The notes below the pieces were generated by a model. That model made no database searches, was not told the origin of the DNA, and worked only from the letters and a program-made list of their open reading frames with translations. DNA of 64,000 bases from JAMHWF01 sp048500255 (lineage in GTDB: Bacteria; Pseudomonadota; Gammaproteobacteria; Burkholderiales; Burkholderiaceae_C): positions 744,001 through 808,000 of the forward strand of contig JASNYH010000001.1 of the NCBI GenBank assembly GCA_048500255.1, read 5' to 3'. Below, in pieces: positions 23,749 to 32,930 of this stretch. Both the position numbers and the translations under genes were made by a program. Numbering within the stretch: position 1 is the stretch's first letter; the number at the start of each line of letters is the position of its first letter.

Positions 23749-25308
23749 TCAGCCGCGTCGCACGAACTGCGCCGGCCGCAGCCCCGACGCCGCCAACGCG
23801 CCGAAGTAGACCAGCGCCGCAACGGCCAGCACGCCGGCCAGCACGCCGGCGCGCGCCGCGCCGGACTGCGCGCCGAGCCCGATCCAGTCGACGGCACGCG
23901 CCGCCCACGCCAGCCCGCCGCCCATCAGCGCCGTCGCGACGGCGACGCGCAGCGCGAACGCACCCCAGCCGGGCGCCGGCCGGTAGATCGCGCGGCGGCG
24001 CAGGCCGACGAGCAGCCAGCCCGCATTGAGCAGCGCGCCAAGCCCGATCGACAGCGCCAGCCCGGCATGGCCGAGCCACGGCACGAACACGGCGTTCAGC
24101 GCCTGCGTCGCGACGAGCACGATGACGGCGATCTTCACCGGCGTGCGGATGTTCTGGCGCGCATAGAAACCCGGCGCGAGCACCTTGACGGCGACCAACC
24201 CCATCAGACCGACGCCGTAGCCCATCAGCGCAACGACGGTCTGGCGCACGTCGGCCGCCGTGAAGGCGCCGTGGTGGAACAGCGTCGCGACCAGCGGCTC
24301 GGGAAAGACGACGAGCGCGACGGCGCACGGCAGCGCCAGCGCAACGACGAGGCGCAGCCCCCAGTCGAGCAGGTCGGAGTAGCCGGCGCCGTCGTCGCGC
24401 GCCTGCAGCGCCGACAGCTGCGGCAGCAGGATCACGCCGAGCGCGACGCCGAGCAGCGCCGTCGGGAACTCCATCAGCCGGTCGGCGTAGAACAGCCACG
24501 TGACGGCGCCGACGCCGACATGCGACGCGATCTGGGTATTGATCAGCAGCGACAGCTGGGCCACCGACACGCCGAGCAGCGCCGGCGCCATCTGCCGCAG
24601 CACGCGCCGCACGCCGGCGTGGCGCCACGCCGCGGCCAGCGCCGCCGGCGCGAGCCCGATGCGCGGCAGGCAGCCGATGCGACGCAGCGCCGGCACCTGC
24701 ACCGCGAGTTGCAGCACGCCGCCCGCCATCACGCCGGCGGCCAGCGCATAGATCGGCTCGATCCCCCAGCGGCCGAACTGCGGCGCGAGCGCCCAGGTGG
24801 CGCCGATCATCGCGACGTTCAGCAGCACCGGCGTCGACGCCGGCACGGCGAAGCGCCTCCAGGTGTTGAGGATGCCGCCGGCCAGCGCGACAAGCGACAT
24901 GAAGCCGATGTAAGGCACCATCCAGCGCGTCATCAGCACGGCCGCGTCGAAGGCCTCGAGGCCCGCGCCGATCGCCCACACGAGCAGCGGCGCGGCGACG
25001 ACGCCGACCGCGCAAACGACGAGCAGCGTCCAGAACAGCACGGTGGCGACGGCGTCGACGAGGCGGTGCGTTGCCTCCTCGCCGTGCTTGACGCGCGTCT
25101 CGCCGAGGATCGGCACGAAGGCCTGCGAGAACGCGCCCTCGGCGAACAGCCGGCGCATCAGGTTGGGGATGCGGAACGCGACGTTGAAGGCGTCGGTCCA
25201 GGCGCTGACGCCGAAGGCAGCGGCGATCAGCAGGTCGCGCACCAGCCCGGTGATGCGCGAGGCCAGCGTGAGCAGGGAGACGGTGGACGCGGCCCGCAGC
25301 AGGTTCAT
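23749..25308 (-). CDS. murJ: Lipid II flippase MurJ
   Basis: 519 residues, about 14 membrane helices. Flips lipid II across the inner membrane for peptidoglycan synthesis. Starts MNLLRAASTVSLLTLASRITG with the conserved RDLLIAAAFG, and includes FRIPNLMRRLFAEGAFSQAFVPI, SQLSLLINTQIA-like loops and EFPTALLGVALGVILLPQLS. The ATG at 25308 is 10 nt after TATAAT, so only about 4 nt of leader is predicted. Divergent from rpsT across a 78-bp promoter region, an arrangement common in proteobacteria. Confidence 0.95.
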   Translation of the reverse strand: MNLLRAASTVSLLTLASRITGLVRDLLIAAAFGVSAWTDAFNVAFRIPNLMRRLFAEGAFSQAFVPILGETRVKHGEEATHRLVDAVATVLFWTLLVVCAVGVVAAPLLVWAIGAGLEAFDAAVLMTRWMVPYIGFMSLVALAGGILNTWRRFAVPASTPVLLNVAMIGATWALAPQFGRWGIEPIYALAAGVMAGGVLQLAVQVPALRRIGCLPRIGLAPAALAAAWRHAGVRRVLRQMAPALLGVSVAQLSLLINTQIASHVGVGAVTWLFYADRLMEFPTALLGVALGVILLPQLSALQARDDGAGYSDLLDWGLRLVVALALPCAVALVVFPEPLVATLFHHGAFTAADVRQTVVALMGYGVGLMGLVAVKVLAPGFYARQNIRTPVKIAVIVLVATQALNAVFVPWLGHAGLALSIGLGALLNAGWLLVGLRRRAIYRPAPGWGAFALRVAVATALMGGGLAWAARAVDWIGLGAQSGAARAGVLAGVLAVAALVYFGALAASGLRPAQFVRRG

Positions 25309-25318
25309 CGAGAGGCGG

Positions 25319-25324
25319 ATTATA
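25319..25324 (-). promoter_or_regulatory. -10 hexamer TATAAT for murJ
   Basis: Consensus TATAAT on the minus strand, predicted transcript start near 25312, four nt before the murJ ATG. Confidence 0.55.
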
Positions 25325-25346
25325 GGAAGCGGTCTTCGCCTGGTGA

Positions 25347-25352
25347 TATACT
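25347..25352 (+). promoter_or_regulatory. -10-like hexamer TATACT for rpsT
   Basis: Predicted transcript start near 25359 and a leader of about 28 nt. Back to back with the murJ promoter. Confidence 0.5.
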
Positions 25353-25386
25353 TCGCCGCTTTCGCTCCACCGCACGTACTTTCCAC

Positions 25387-25683
25387 ATGGCCACCTCGTC
25401 CAAAGCCAAGAAGAAGACCGTCCGCATCGCCTCGGGGCGCAAGCGCGCACGCCAGGACGTCAAGCTCAACGCGGCGAACACGGCCCTGCGCTCCAAGTTC
25501 CGCACCGCCGTCAAGAACGTGCTGAAGGCCGTGCTGACGGGCGACAAGGTCAAGGCGACGGAGCTGTTCCAGTCGGCGCAGAAAGTCATCGACTCCGTGG
25601 CCGACAAGGGCCTCTACCACAAGAACAAGGCCGCGCGCCACAAGAGCCGCCTGTCGGCCAAGATCAAGTCGCTCGCCGCCTGA
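25387..25683 (+). CDS. rpsT: 30S ribosomal protein S20
   Basis: 98 residues, lysine-rich: MATSSKAKKKTVRIASGRKR at the start, then LRSKFRTAVKNVLKA and KGLYHKNKAARHKSRLSAKI, the S20 signature near the C-terminus. Binds 16S rRNA early in 30S assembly. Monocistronic: its own promoter upstream and a strong terminator 22 nt after the stop. Confidence 0.98.
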   Translation: MATSSKAKKKTVRIASGRKRARQDVKLNAANTALRSKFRTAVKNVLKAVLTGDKVKATELFQSAQKVIDSVADKGLYHKNKAARHKSRLSAKIKSLAA

Positions 25684-25705
25684 CGCGGCCTGCGCCGCCA
25701 CCGAC

Positions 25706-25735
25706 AGGGCCTGCTCGCGCAGGCCCTTCGTCTTT
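25706..25735 (+). terminator. Rho-independent terminator of rpsT
   Basis: A 9-bp perfect stem AGGGCCTGC/GCAGGCCCT with loop TCGC, followed by TCGTCTTT. One of only two classical intrinsic terminators I find in the window. Confidence 0.85.
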
Positions 25736-25747
25736 GGGGGTGCCGCT

Positions 25748-25753
25748 TAGAAT
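25748..25753 (+). promoter_or_regulatory. -10-like hexamer TAGAAT for argD-argF
   Basis: Lies between the rpsT terminator and the argD ATG, with a predicted leader of about 24 nt. No ARG-box recognised. Confidence 0.45.
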
Positions 25754-25783
25754 CGAAGCGCCCTTCCCGATCGACTGCCCGCA

Positions 25784-27001
25784 ATGACCGCTGCCCCGCC
25801 GAACGCCGCCGCCGCCGAACCGCACGTGATGAAGACGTACACGCGGCTGCCGATCGCGCTGTCGCACGGACGCGGCTGCAAGGTCTGGGACACCAACGGC
25901 CGCGAGTACCTCGACGCGCTCGCCGGCATCGCCGTCAACACGCTCGGCCACGCGCATCCGAAGCTGGTGCCGGCGCTGCAGGAGCAGATCGGCCGGCTGA
26001 TCCACTCGTCGAACTACTACCTCGTGCCGGGACAGGAACAGCTCGCCGCCAGGCTGGTCGAGCTGTCGGGGCTGACCAACGTCTTCTTCTGCAGCACGGG
26101 GCTCGAGGCCAACGAGGCGGCGCTGAAGATCGCGCGCAAGTACGGCCACGACAAGGGCATCGAGCGCCCCGAGATCGTCGTCTACGAGAAGGCCTTCCAC
26201 GGCCGCTCGATCGCGACGCTGTCGGCCACCGGCAATGCCAAGGTGCAGGCCGGCTTCGGCCCGCTGGTCGAAGGCTTCGTGCGCGTGCCGCTCAACGACG
26301 AGGCCGCCCTCGAGGAGGTGGCACGCACGCGGCCGAACGTGTGCGCCGTGTTCCTCGAGGTGATCCAGGGCGAAGGCGGCATCAATCCGACGACGATCGA
26401 CTACCTGCGCACGGCGCGCCGCCTGTGCTACGAGCACGGCTGGCTGCTGATGCTCGACGAGGTGCAGTGCGGCATGGGCCGCACCGGCAAGTGGTTCGCG
26501 CACCAATGGGCCGGCATCCACCCCGACGTGATGCCGCTGGCCAAGGGTCTGGGCTCGGGCGTGCCGATCGGCGCCGTGGTCTGCGGCCCCAAGGCGGCCG
26601 GCGTGTTCGGCCCCGGCAACCACGGCACGACGTTCGGCGGCAACCCGCTGGCGATGCGCGCGGGCATCGAGACGCTGCGCATCATGGAAGAGGAGCGCCT
26701 GCTCGAGAACGCGGCCACCGTCGGCGCGGCGCTGAAGGCAGCGCTCGAGCGCGAGCTGGCCGGCGTGGCCGGCGTCGTCGAGGTGCGCGGCCAGGGCCTG
26801 ATGCTCGGCATCGAGCTCGACCGCCCATGCGGCGAGTTGCTCGGCCGCAGCGCCGAAGCCGGGCTGCTGCTCAGCGTGACGGCCGACCGCGTGATCCGCC
26901 TCGTGCCGGCGCTGATCCTCACCGAGGCCGAGGCGATGCAGATCGTCGCCATCCTGTGCCCGCTGATCAAGGCCTTCCTGGCCGAAGCGCCCAAGCCATG
27001 A
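25784..27001 (+). CDS. argD: Acetylornithine aminotransferase
   Basis: 405 residues. Class III PLP aminotransferase that makes N-acetylornithine in arginine synthesis (and often N-succinyl-diaminopimelate). FFCSTGLEANEAALKIAR binds the phosphate of PLP, LLMLDEVQCGMGRTGKWFAH contains the pyridine-contacting Asp, and the Schiff-base lysine lies in MPLAKGLGSGVPIGA (about residue 255). GTTFGGNPLAMRAG is also typical. Stop overlaps the argF start by 4 bp, supporting the arginine assignment over other aminotransferases. Confidence 0.93.
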   Translation: MTAAPPNAAAAEPHVMKTYTRLPIALSHGRGCKVWDTNGREYLDALAGIAVNTLGHAHPKLVPALQEQIGRLIHSSNYYLVPGQEQLAARLVELSGLTNVFFCSTGLEANEAALKIARKYGHDKGIERPEIVVYEKAFHGRSIATLSATGNAKVQAGFGPLVEGFVRVPLNDEAALEEVARTRPNVCAVFLEVIQGEGGINPTTIDYLRTARRLCYEHGWLLMLDEVQCGMGRTGKWFAHQWAGIHPDVMPLAKGLGSGVPIGAVVCGPKAAGVFGPGNHGTTFGGNPLAMRAGIETLRIMEEERLLENAATVGAALKAALERELAGVAGVVEVRGQGLMLGIELDRPCGELLGRSAEAGLLLSVTADRVIRLVPALILTEAEAMQIVAILCPLIKAFLAEAPKP

Positions 27002-27930
27002 AGCCCGGCATGCGCCTGCTCAAGCACTACCTGCAGTTCAAGGACCTGCGCGCCGAGGAATACGCCTACCTGTTCGAGCGCGCGGCGATCATCAAGACGC
27101 GCTTCAAGAACTACGAGAAGTACACGCCGCTCGTCGACCGCACGCTGGCGATGATCTTCGAGAAGGCCAGCACGCGCACGCGCGTGAGCTTCGAGGCCGG
27201 CATGTACCAGATGGGCGGCTCCGTCGTGCACCTGACGACGGGCGACAGCCAGCTCGGCCGCGCCGAGCCGATCGAGGACAGCGCGCGCGTCATCAGCCGC
27301 ATGGTCGACCTGGTGATGATCCGCACCTACGAACAGGCCAAGCTCGAGCGCTTCGCGGCGCACTCGCGCGTGCCGGTGATCAACGGCCTGACCAACGAGT
27401 ACCACCCGTGCCAGATCCTGGCCGACGTGTTCACCTTCATCGAGCACCGCGGCTCGATCGCCGGCAAGGTGGTGGCCTGGGTCGGCGACGGCAACAACAT
27501 GGCCAACACCTGGTTGCAGGCGGCCGACGTCCTCGGCTTCACGCTGCACGTCAGCACGCCGACCGGCTACGAGATCGACCCGGCGGTCGCCGGTGTCGCG
27601 CGCGCCGACTGCATCAGGACCTTCAGGAACCCGCTCGACGCCTGCCGCGGTGCCCACCTGGTGACGACCGACGTCTGGACCAGCATGGGCTACGAGGCCG
27701 AAAACGAGGCGCGCAAGAAGGCCTTCGCCGACTGGTGCGTCGACACCGAGATGATGGCAGCCGCGCGCCCGGACGCCCTCTTCATGCACTGCCTGCCGGC
27801 GCACCGCGGCGAGGAAGTCGAAACCGCCGTCATCGACGGCCCGCAGTCCGTCGTCTGGGACGAGGCCGAGAACCGCATGCACGTGCAGAAGGCGCTGATG
27901 GAATACCTGCTGATCGGGCGCATCGGGTAA
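26998..27930 (+). CDS. argF: Ornithine carbamoyltransferase
   Basis: 310 residues. Makes citrulline from ornithine and carbamoyl phosphate. Carbamoyl-phosphate loop STRTR (within FEKASTRTRVSFEAG), NEYHPCQILADVFT, ornithine-side VTTDVWTSMGYE and the C-terminal FMHCLPAHRGEEV are all intact. Translationally coupled to argD through ATGA. With only these two arg genes here, the rest of the pathway must be elsewhere. Confidence 0.96.
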   Translation: MKPGMRLLKHYLQFKDLRAEEYAYLFERAAIIKTRFKNYEKYTPLVDRTLAMIFEKASTRTRVSFEAGMYQMGGSVVHLTTGDSQLGRAEPIEDSARVISRMVDLVMIRTYEQAKLERFAAHSRVPVINGLTNEYHPCQILADVFTFIEHRGSIAGKVVAWVGDGNNMANTWLQAADVLGFTLHVSTPTGYEIDPAVAGVARADCIRTFRNPLDACRGAHLVTTDVWTSMGYEAENEARKKAFADWCVDTEMMAAARPDALFMHCLPAHRGEEVETAVIDGPQSVVWDEAENRMHVQKALMEYLLIGRIG

Positions 27931-28009
27931 GACCGGGTCGCCCCGGCGCGGCGCGGGAGCGCCGTTTGCTCCGCATGGCTGACAACGACAGACTCGAGGG
28001 AGTTTGCGC

Positions 28010-29929
28010 ATGGCCGAATCGTTCCGGCAGCCCGAGCAGGTCATCCATCCGGAAAATGGGCAGCCGGACGCCGAGCTGTTTCGCATGCTCGTCGATGGCG
28101 CGACGGAGTACGCCATCTTCATGCTCAGCCCCGACGGCGTCATCTCGTCGTGGAATCCGGGCGCGCAGCGCATCAAGGGCTGGACGGCCGACGAGATCAT
28201 CGGCTCGAACTTCCGGCGCTTCTACACGCCCGAGGCGCTGGCCATCGACTGGCCGGCCCAGGAGCTGCGCCGCGCCGCCGAGATCGGCCGCTACGAGGAG
28301 GAAGGCTGGCGCCTGCGCAAGGACGGCACGCGCTTCTGGGCCAACGTCGTCATCACGGCACTGCGCGCGCCGTCGGGCCGTCTGCTCGGCTACTCCAAGA
28401 TCACGCGCGACCTCACCGAGCGCCGCGCGCAGGAGGTCGCGCTGCGCCACAGCGAGGAGACACTGCGCCTGCTCGTCGAGAGCACGCGCGACCACGCCAT
28501 CTTCCTGCTCGACTGCGACGGCACGATCGTCGGCTGGAACGCCGGCGCGGCCCGCGTGCTGGGCTACCCGGAAGGGCAGGCGCTGGCGCATCCGCACGCC
28601 ATGCTCTACCCACCCGAGGACGTGGCCGAGAACAAGCCGCAGCACGACCTCGACGTCGCCGCCGCGGCCGGTGCGGCCTACGCCGAGGGCTGGCGCGTCA
28701 AGCAGGACGGCACGCGCTTCTGGGCCGACATCACGATGAGCGCGCTGCGCCACGAGGACGGCTCGCCGCGCGGCTTCGCCGTCGTCATGCGTGACCTCAC
28801 CGAGCGCCGCCGCGTCGAGGCGCTCGAGTCCGAGGGCAAGCGCATGAACGAGTTCATCGCGATGCTCGGCCACGAGCTGCGCAATCCGCTGGCGCCGATC
28901 CGCAACGCCGTCGGCATCATGGAGAAGAAGGCGACGACGCCCGAGATGATGTGGTGCAGGGACGTCATCTCGCGTCAGGTCGGCCATCTGGCGCGCTTCG
29001 TCGACGATCTGCTCGACGTGAGCCGCATCACCAGCGGCAAGATCCAGCTCGAGAAGGAGCTCGTCGGCCTGAACGCGCTGGTCAGCGCGGCCGTCGATTC
29101 GACGCGCTCGGCGGTCGCCGCGTACGAGCACACGCTCGAGGCGACGCTGCCCGACCACGAGGTGCAGATCATCGGCGACCCGACGCGGCTGTCGCAGGTC
29201 ATCGTCAACCTCGTGCACAACGCCGGCAAGTACACGCCCAACGGCGGTCGCATCGAGGTCACGCTCGAGCAGCGCGGCGGCTGCGCCTACGTGCGCGTGC
29301 GCGACAACGGCATCGGCATGACGCCCGAGCTGCTCGACAGCGCGTTCGACCTCTTCGTGCAGGGCGAGCGCACGCTCGACCGCCCCGAGGGCGGCCTCGG
29401 CATGGGGCTCACGCTCGTCAGACGCATCGTCGAGCTGCACGGCGGCGCGATCTCGGCGGCGAGCGCCGGCCCCGGCCAGGGCAGCGAGTTCACCGTCTCG
29501 CTGCCGGCGGTCGAGAACAACGTCGCGATGCTGCGCCGGCTGCGCGCGCCGCCGCCGCCGGCGACGCCGCGCCGCATCCTCGTCGTCGACGACAACGTCG
29601 ACGCGGCGAGCAGCCTGTCGGCGCTGCTCGAGATCTCGGGCCATGCGACGAGCATGGCGCACAGCGGCGACGAGGCGCTGCACCAGGTCACGGTCGACGT
29701 GCCCGACGTCGTGCTGCTCGACATCGGCCTGCCCGGCATGAACGGCTACGAGGTGGCGCGCCGGCTGCGCGCGATGCCCGGGCTGGAGGCGACGCGCCTG
29801 ATTGCAATCACCGGCTACGGGCAGGAGAGCGACAAGCGCTCGGCCGTCGACGCCGGCTTCGACACGCACCTCGTCAAGCCGGTCGACTTCGCGCTGCTGT
29901 CCGAGGTGCTCGAGGACCGGGGCCGCTGA
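28010..29929 (+). CDS. Soluble PAS-PAS hybrid histidine kinase
   Basis: 639 residues, no signal peptide or membrane helix. Domain order: PAS 1 (about 22-130, YAIFMLSPDGVISSWNPGA), PAS 2 (about 145-260, HAIFLLDCDGTIVGWNAGA), HisKA with MLGHELRNPLAPIRN (phosphoacceptor His near 287), HATPase_c (NAGKYTPNGGRIEV, DNGIGMTPELL, GGLGMGLTLVRRI) and a C-terminal receiver (VVDDNVDAASSLSAL, LDIGLPGMNGYE, about 520-635). A cytoplasmic sensor, perhaps of light, redox or a ligand. Its own receiver lacks an output domain and no partner regulator is adjacent. GAGGGAG precedes the ATG. Confidence 0.9.
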   Translation: MAESFRQPEQVIHPENGQPDAELFRMLVDGATEYAIFMLSPDGVISSWNPGAQRIKGWTADEIIGSNFRRFYTPEALAIDWPAQELRRAAEIGRYEEEGWRLRKDGTRFWANVVITALRAPSGRLLGYSKITRDLTERRAQEVALRHSEETLRLLVESTRDHAIFLLDCDGTIVGWNAGAARVLGYPEGQALAHPHAMLYPPEDVAENKPQHDLDVAAAAGAAYAEGWRVKQDGTRFWADITMSALRHEDGSPRGFAVVMRDLTERRRVEALESEGKRMNEFIAMLGHELRNPLAPIRNAVGIMEKKATTPEMMWCRDVISRQVGHLARFVDDLLDVSRITSGKIQLEKELVGLNALVSAAVDSTRSAVAAYEHTLEATLPDHEVQIIGDPTRLSQVIVNLVHNAGKYTPNGGRIEVTLEQRGGCAYVRVRDNGIGMTPELLDSAFDLFVQGERTLDRPEGGLGMGLTLVRRIVELHGGAISAASAGPGQGSEFTVSLPAVENNVAMLRRLRAPPPPATPRRILVVDDNVDAASSLSALLEISGHATSMAHSGDEALHQVTVDVPDVVLLDIGLPGMNGYEVARRLRAMPGLEATRLIAITGYGQESDKRSAVDAGFDTHLVKPVDFALLSEVLEDRGR

Positions 29930-29944
29930 CGCCTGAGAGGCGTC
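29928..29944 (+). terminator. Hairpin at the end of the hybrid kinase gene
   Basis: Perfect 7-bp stem GACGCCT/AGGCGTC with a 3-nt loop overlapping the stop codon. No T-run follows. It lies between convergent genes and might slow transcription in both directions. Confidence 0.35.
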
Positions 29945-29971
29945 GCGGCGCGTGCGTTCGCGGCGGCTCCG

Positions 29972-31459
29972 TCAGTGCCGATGGCCGGCGCCGAACGTGA
30001 ACGCGAGGCCTACGTCGACCACCGTGCTGGACAGCGCGCCCTGCGTGGCGCGCACGCGCCCCGCGCCGACGCGCGCCGTGATCGCCGGCGCGATGCGCCA
30101 GCCGGCATGAATCATCGGCTGCACGACGGCGCCGCTGCCGCTGTCGACGCCGCCGCCGCCGGCCACGCCAGCGAGCAGTTCGGCGCCGAGCTGCCACGGC
30201 GCGGCCTCGGACCGCCACTGCCAGCCCGCGCCGATCAGGCCGACCGAGTAGCCGCCCGCGCCGCCGCCCCAGGCGCTGTGCGCCTGGCCGCTGAGGTAGA
30301 CCGAGTCGCCGAGGAAGCGGTTGAACTTGAAGACGACGGCCTGCAGGTGGCGCGGCGGCCCGGCGCGGCGCGCTGCGTCGCGATAGGTCTGCATGCCGAC
30401 GACGCCCTCGTGGCGCGTCGGCCCGGCGGCGCTGGCCGCGCCGCCGCGCGCGTCGAGATCCCAGTTCAGCGACAGCGCGGCGAACGGCGCGCTGAACTCG
30501 CCCTGCGGCGCGCGCGCCCAGCCCGCCTCGGCGGTGAGGCTGGTGGCGCGCGACAGCCGCAGGTTGCCGAGCAGCGCTGCCTTGAGCAGCAGGCCGCCGC
30601 CGGTGGGCACGTCGCCGCCGCCGCCCATGCCGAGCGCGGCGCGCGCGCCCAGCGTCAAGCCCTGCGACACCGCGGTCTCGGCGCCGAAGCTCGCGAGAAA
30701 CTCGGCATAGCCGGCGACGCCGCCGCTGCCCGCGCCGGCCGCCTCGACGCCCCAGGTCCACGGCGCGCCGTCGACGCGCTGCTCGGCGCGCGCGCCGACG
30801 GTGCCGAGCGTCGATTTCAGCGGCCGGCCGCTGACGCCGAGCGTGCCGCTGCGCGGCCGGTAGGCGCCGGCCACCGCCAGCACGCGGTCGAAGCCCAGCC
30901 CCGAGCGCGACACGATGCGCGCCGGCACGGCTGCGCCGCCGTCGAGCGGCAGGTGGGCAAAGTCCGCGTCGAAGCTCGCGACCAGGCCGAGCTGGCGGCT
31001 GCCGATGTCGCCGTTGGAGAAGCGCACCTGCGACGCCGTCAGTCCGGCGCGCCAGCCGCCGAAGTTCCACAGCAGGTCGGCGTGCGGCCGCCACATCAGT
31101 CCGCCGCCGACGGGCGCGCTGCCCCCGCCGCCGCCGCCGGCGTACAGGCCGAGCTGCAGCTCCAGCGGGCCGGCGACGGCGCGTCGCCACGCCCCCTCGA
31201 CACCGAACACGAACAATCCGCCGCGCCGCCCGCTGACGGCGCCGTACAGCGCCGGGCCGACCCACCAGCCGGGCGCCGCCTCGAACAGGTAGCTCGCGCC
31301 GAGCAGTCCCAGCGACTCGGCCGCCGGCAGCTCGACCCGCTCGAGGTTGAGGCGCAGCTCGGTGGGGATGCGCCGCTGCCCGTCGCCGGCCGCCGGGCCC
31401 GCCCCCTGGGCGGCGGCGATCACGGGGGCCATGAGGGCCAATGCTGGCAGCAGCTTCAT
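29972..31459 (-). CDS. Secreted glycine-rich protein, probable outer-membrane beta-barrel
   Basis: 495 residues. A signal peptide is clear (MKLLPALALMAPVIAAAQG, cleavage near residue 19). The rest alternates short hydrophobic and glycine-rich stretches with aromatic residues (for example LLWNFGGWRAGLTASQVRF and YSVGLIGAGWQWRSE), as expected for transmembrane beta-strands, and ends VDVGLAFTFGAGHRH. The final residues are not the usual terminal aromatic, which lowers confidence. I do not recognise the family. Divergent from the TAXI gene with an 82-bp gap. Confidence 0.6.
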   Translation of the reverse strand: MKLLPALALMAPVIAAAQGAGPAAGDGQRRIPTELRLNLERVELPAAESLGLLGASYLFEAAPGWWVGPALYGAVSGRRGGLFVFGVEGAWRRAVAGPLELQLGLYAGGGGGGSAPVGGGLMWRPHADLLWNFGGWRAGLTASQVRFSNGDIGSRQLGLVASFDADFAHLPLDGGAAVPARIVSRSGLGFDRVLAVAGAYRPRSGTLGVSGRPLKSTLGTVGARAEQRVDGAPWTWGVEAAGAGSGGVAGYAEFLASFGAETAVSQGLTLGARAALGMGGGGDVPTGGGLLLKAALLGNLRLSRATSLTAEAGWARAPQGEFSAPFAALSLNWDLDARGGAASAAGPTRHEGVVGMQTYRDAARRAGPPRHLQAVVFKFNRFLGDSVYLSGQAHSAWGGGAGGYSVGLIGAGWQWRSEAAPWQLGAELLAGVAGGGGVDSGSGAVVQPMIHAGWRIAPAITARVGAGRVRATQGALSSTVVDVGLAFTFGAGHRH

Positions 31460-31541
31460 CGACGACGCACTCCGATGCAGGAAACGACAGCCGCGCAGCA
31501 TAGCGGCAGCGCCGCCGGGGTATCGTGCCGACACTGCCGCC

Positions 31542-32930
31542 ATGCCACCGCCGAAGCGACCGCCGATGCCCGCCACGCTGCGCCACACCTTGCTGTCGGC
31601 GCGCGACCTGCTCGCCACCGCCGGGCCCTTCGTGCTGCTGGCCGTCGTGCTGCTCGTCGCCGCCTACTGGGTGCTCGACCCGACGCCGCCGCGCCGCGTC
31701 GTGCTCGCCACCGGTGCGCCGCAGGGCGCCTACGCCGAGTTCGGCAAGCGCTATGCCGAGCAGTTGAAGACGCACGGCATCACGGTCGAGCTGCGCACGA
31801 CGCAGGGCGCGGCCGAGAACCTGGCGCTGCTGCGCGATCCGGCGTCGGGCGTCGACCTCGCCTTCGTGCAGGGCGGCGCCGACGCCGCGCCGCCGCGCAC
31901 CGACGAGGCCGATCCCGACGCCGAGCTGCGCTCGCTCGGCAGCGTGTTCTACGAGCCGGTGTGGCTGTTCTATCGCGAGGATGCGGCGCGCCGGCGGCTG
32001 AAGGCGCCGCGCCTGACGAGCTTGTCGCAGCTCGCCGGCTGGCGGCTCGAAATCGGCGCGCCGGGCAGCGGCGTGCCGGTGCTCGTCGAGCGGCTGCTCG
32101 ACGCCAACCGCATCGACGCGTCGACGATCACGCTGCTGCGTCGGCCGCAGACGCCGGCCGTGGTCGAGCTGCTCGAAGGCCGCAGCGATGCACTCGTGCT
32201 GGCCTCGGCGCCCGAATCGCTGATGGTGCAGATGCTGCTGCAGACGCCGGGCATCGCGCTGTTCGACTTCGCGCAGGCCGAGGCCTATGCACGGCGCTTT
32301 CCGTTCATGAGCCCCGTCGTGCTGCCGCGCGGCATCGTCGACCTGGCCGGCGACCTGCCGGCGGCCGACGTGCGCCTCGTCGCGCCGACGGCGACGCTGG
32401 TGGTGCGCGAGACGCTGCATCCGGCGCTGGCGCGGCTGTTCGTGCAGGCCGCCGACCGCATCCACGGGCCGGCCGGCTGGTTCCAGCGCCGCGGCGAGTT
32501 CCCGAACTCGCGCCATGCGGAGCGCCCGCTCGCCGCCGAGGCGCAGCGTTACTACGAGAGCGGCCCGCCGCTGCTGCAGCAATACCTGCCGTTCTGGCTC
32601 GCCAACCTGATCGATCGCATGTGGGTCGTGCTGCTGTCCATCGTCGCCATCCTGATCCCGCTGTCGCGCGTCGTGCCGCCGCTGTACGAGCTGCGCGTGC
32701 GCTCGCGGATCTTCCGCTGGTACGGCCGGCTGCGCGCCGTCGAGGAGGCGCAGGGCCGGCGCGACGCCGACGCGCTGCTGCGCGAGCTGGCCGACATCGA
32801 ACAGCGTGTCGAGCACGTCAGCGTGCCGCTGTCGTATGCCGACGAGCTGTATGCGCTGCGCAGCCACATCCAGCTCGTGCGGCGGCGGCTGCAGGCAGCC
32901 GAGCCCGCAGTGCGAGGGATGGTCCAGTGA
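31542..32930 (+). CDS. Membrane-anchored TAXI family solute-binding protein
   Basis: 462 residues. An N-terminal membrane helix (about 25-44) is followed by a TAXI-type periplasmic binding domain (VVLATGAPQGAYAEFGKRYA, VDLAFVQGGAD, EPVWLFYRED, IGAPGSGVPVLVERLL), then a second helix (about 363-383, WVVLLSIVAILIPLSRVVPP) and a cytoplasmic, probably coiled-coil tail. TAXI proteins normally feed TRAP permeases, but none is here, and two membrane anchors would tether the binding domain. Its stop overlaps the next start (GTGA). Confidence 0.82.
   Translation: MPPPKRPPMPATLRHTLLSARDLLATAGPFVLLAVVLLVAAYWVLDPTPPRRVVLATGAPQGAYAEFGKRYAEQLKTHGITVELRTTQGAAENLALLRDPASGVDLAFVQGGADAAPPRTDEADPDAELRSLGSVFYEPVWLFYREDAARRRLKAPRLTSLSQLAGWRLEIGAPGSGVPVLVERLLDANRIDASTITLLRRPQTPAVVELLEGRSDALVLASAPESLMVQMLLQTPGIALFDFAQAEAYARRFPFMSPVVLPRGIVDLAGDLPAADVRLVAPTATLVVRETLHPALARLFVQAADRIHGPAGWFQRRGEFPNSRHAERPLAAEAQRYYESGPPLLQQYLPFWLANLIDRMWVVLLSIVAILIPLSRVVPPLYELRVRSRIFRWYGRLRAVEEAQGRRDADALLRELADIEQRVEHVSVPLSYADELYALRSHIQLVRRRLQAAEPAVRGMVQ

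Noticed and set aside
22037..25450. A 1137-codon minus-strand frame spanning hda, the SirB1-family gene and murJ
   Set aside because: Only the last 223 codons are real (Hda). The rest is out of frame with the family-matching SirB1 and MurJ proteins.
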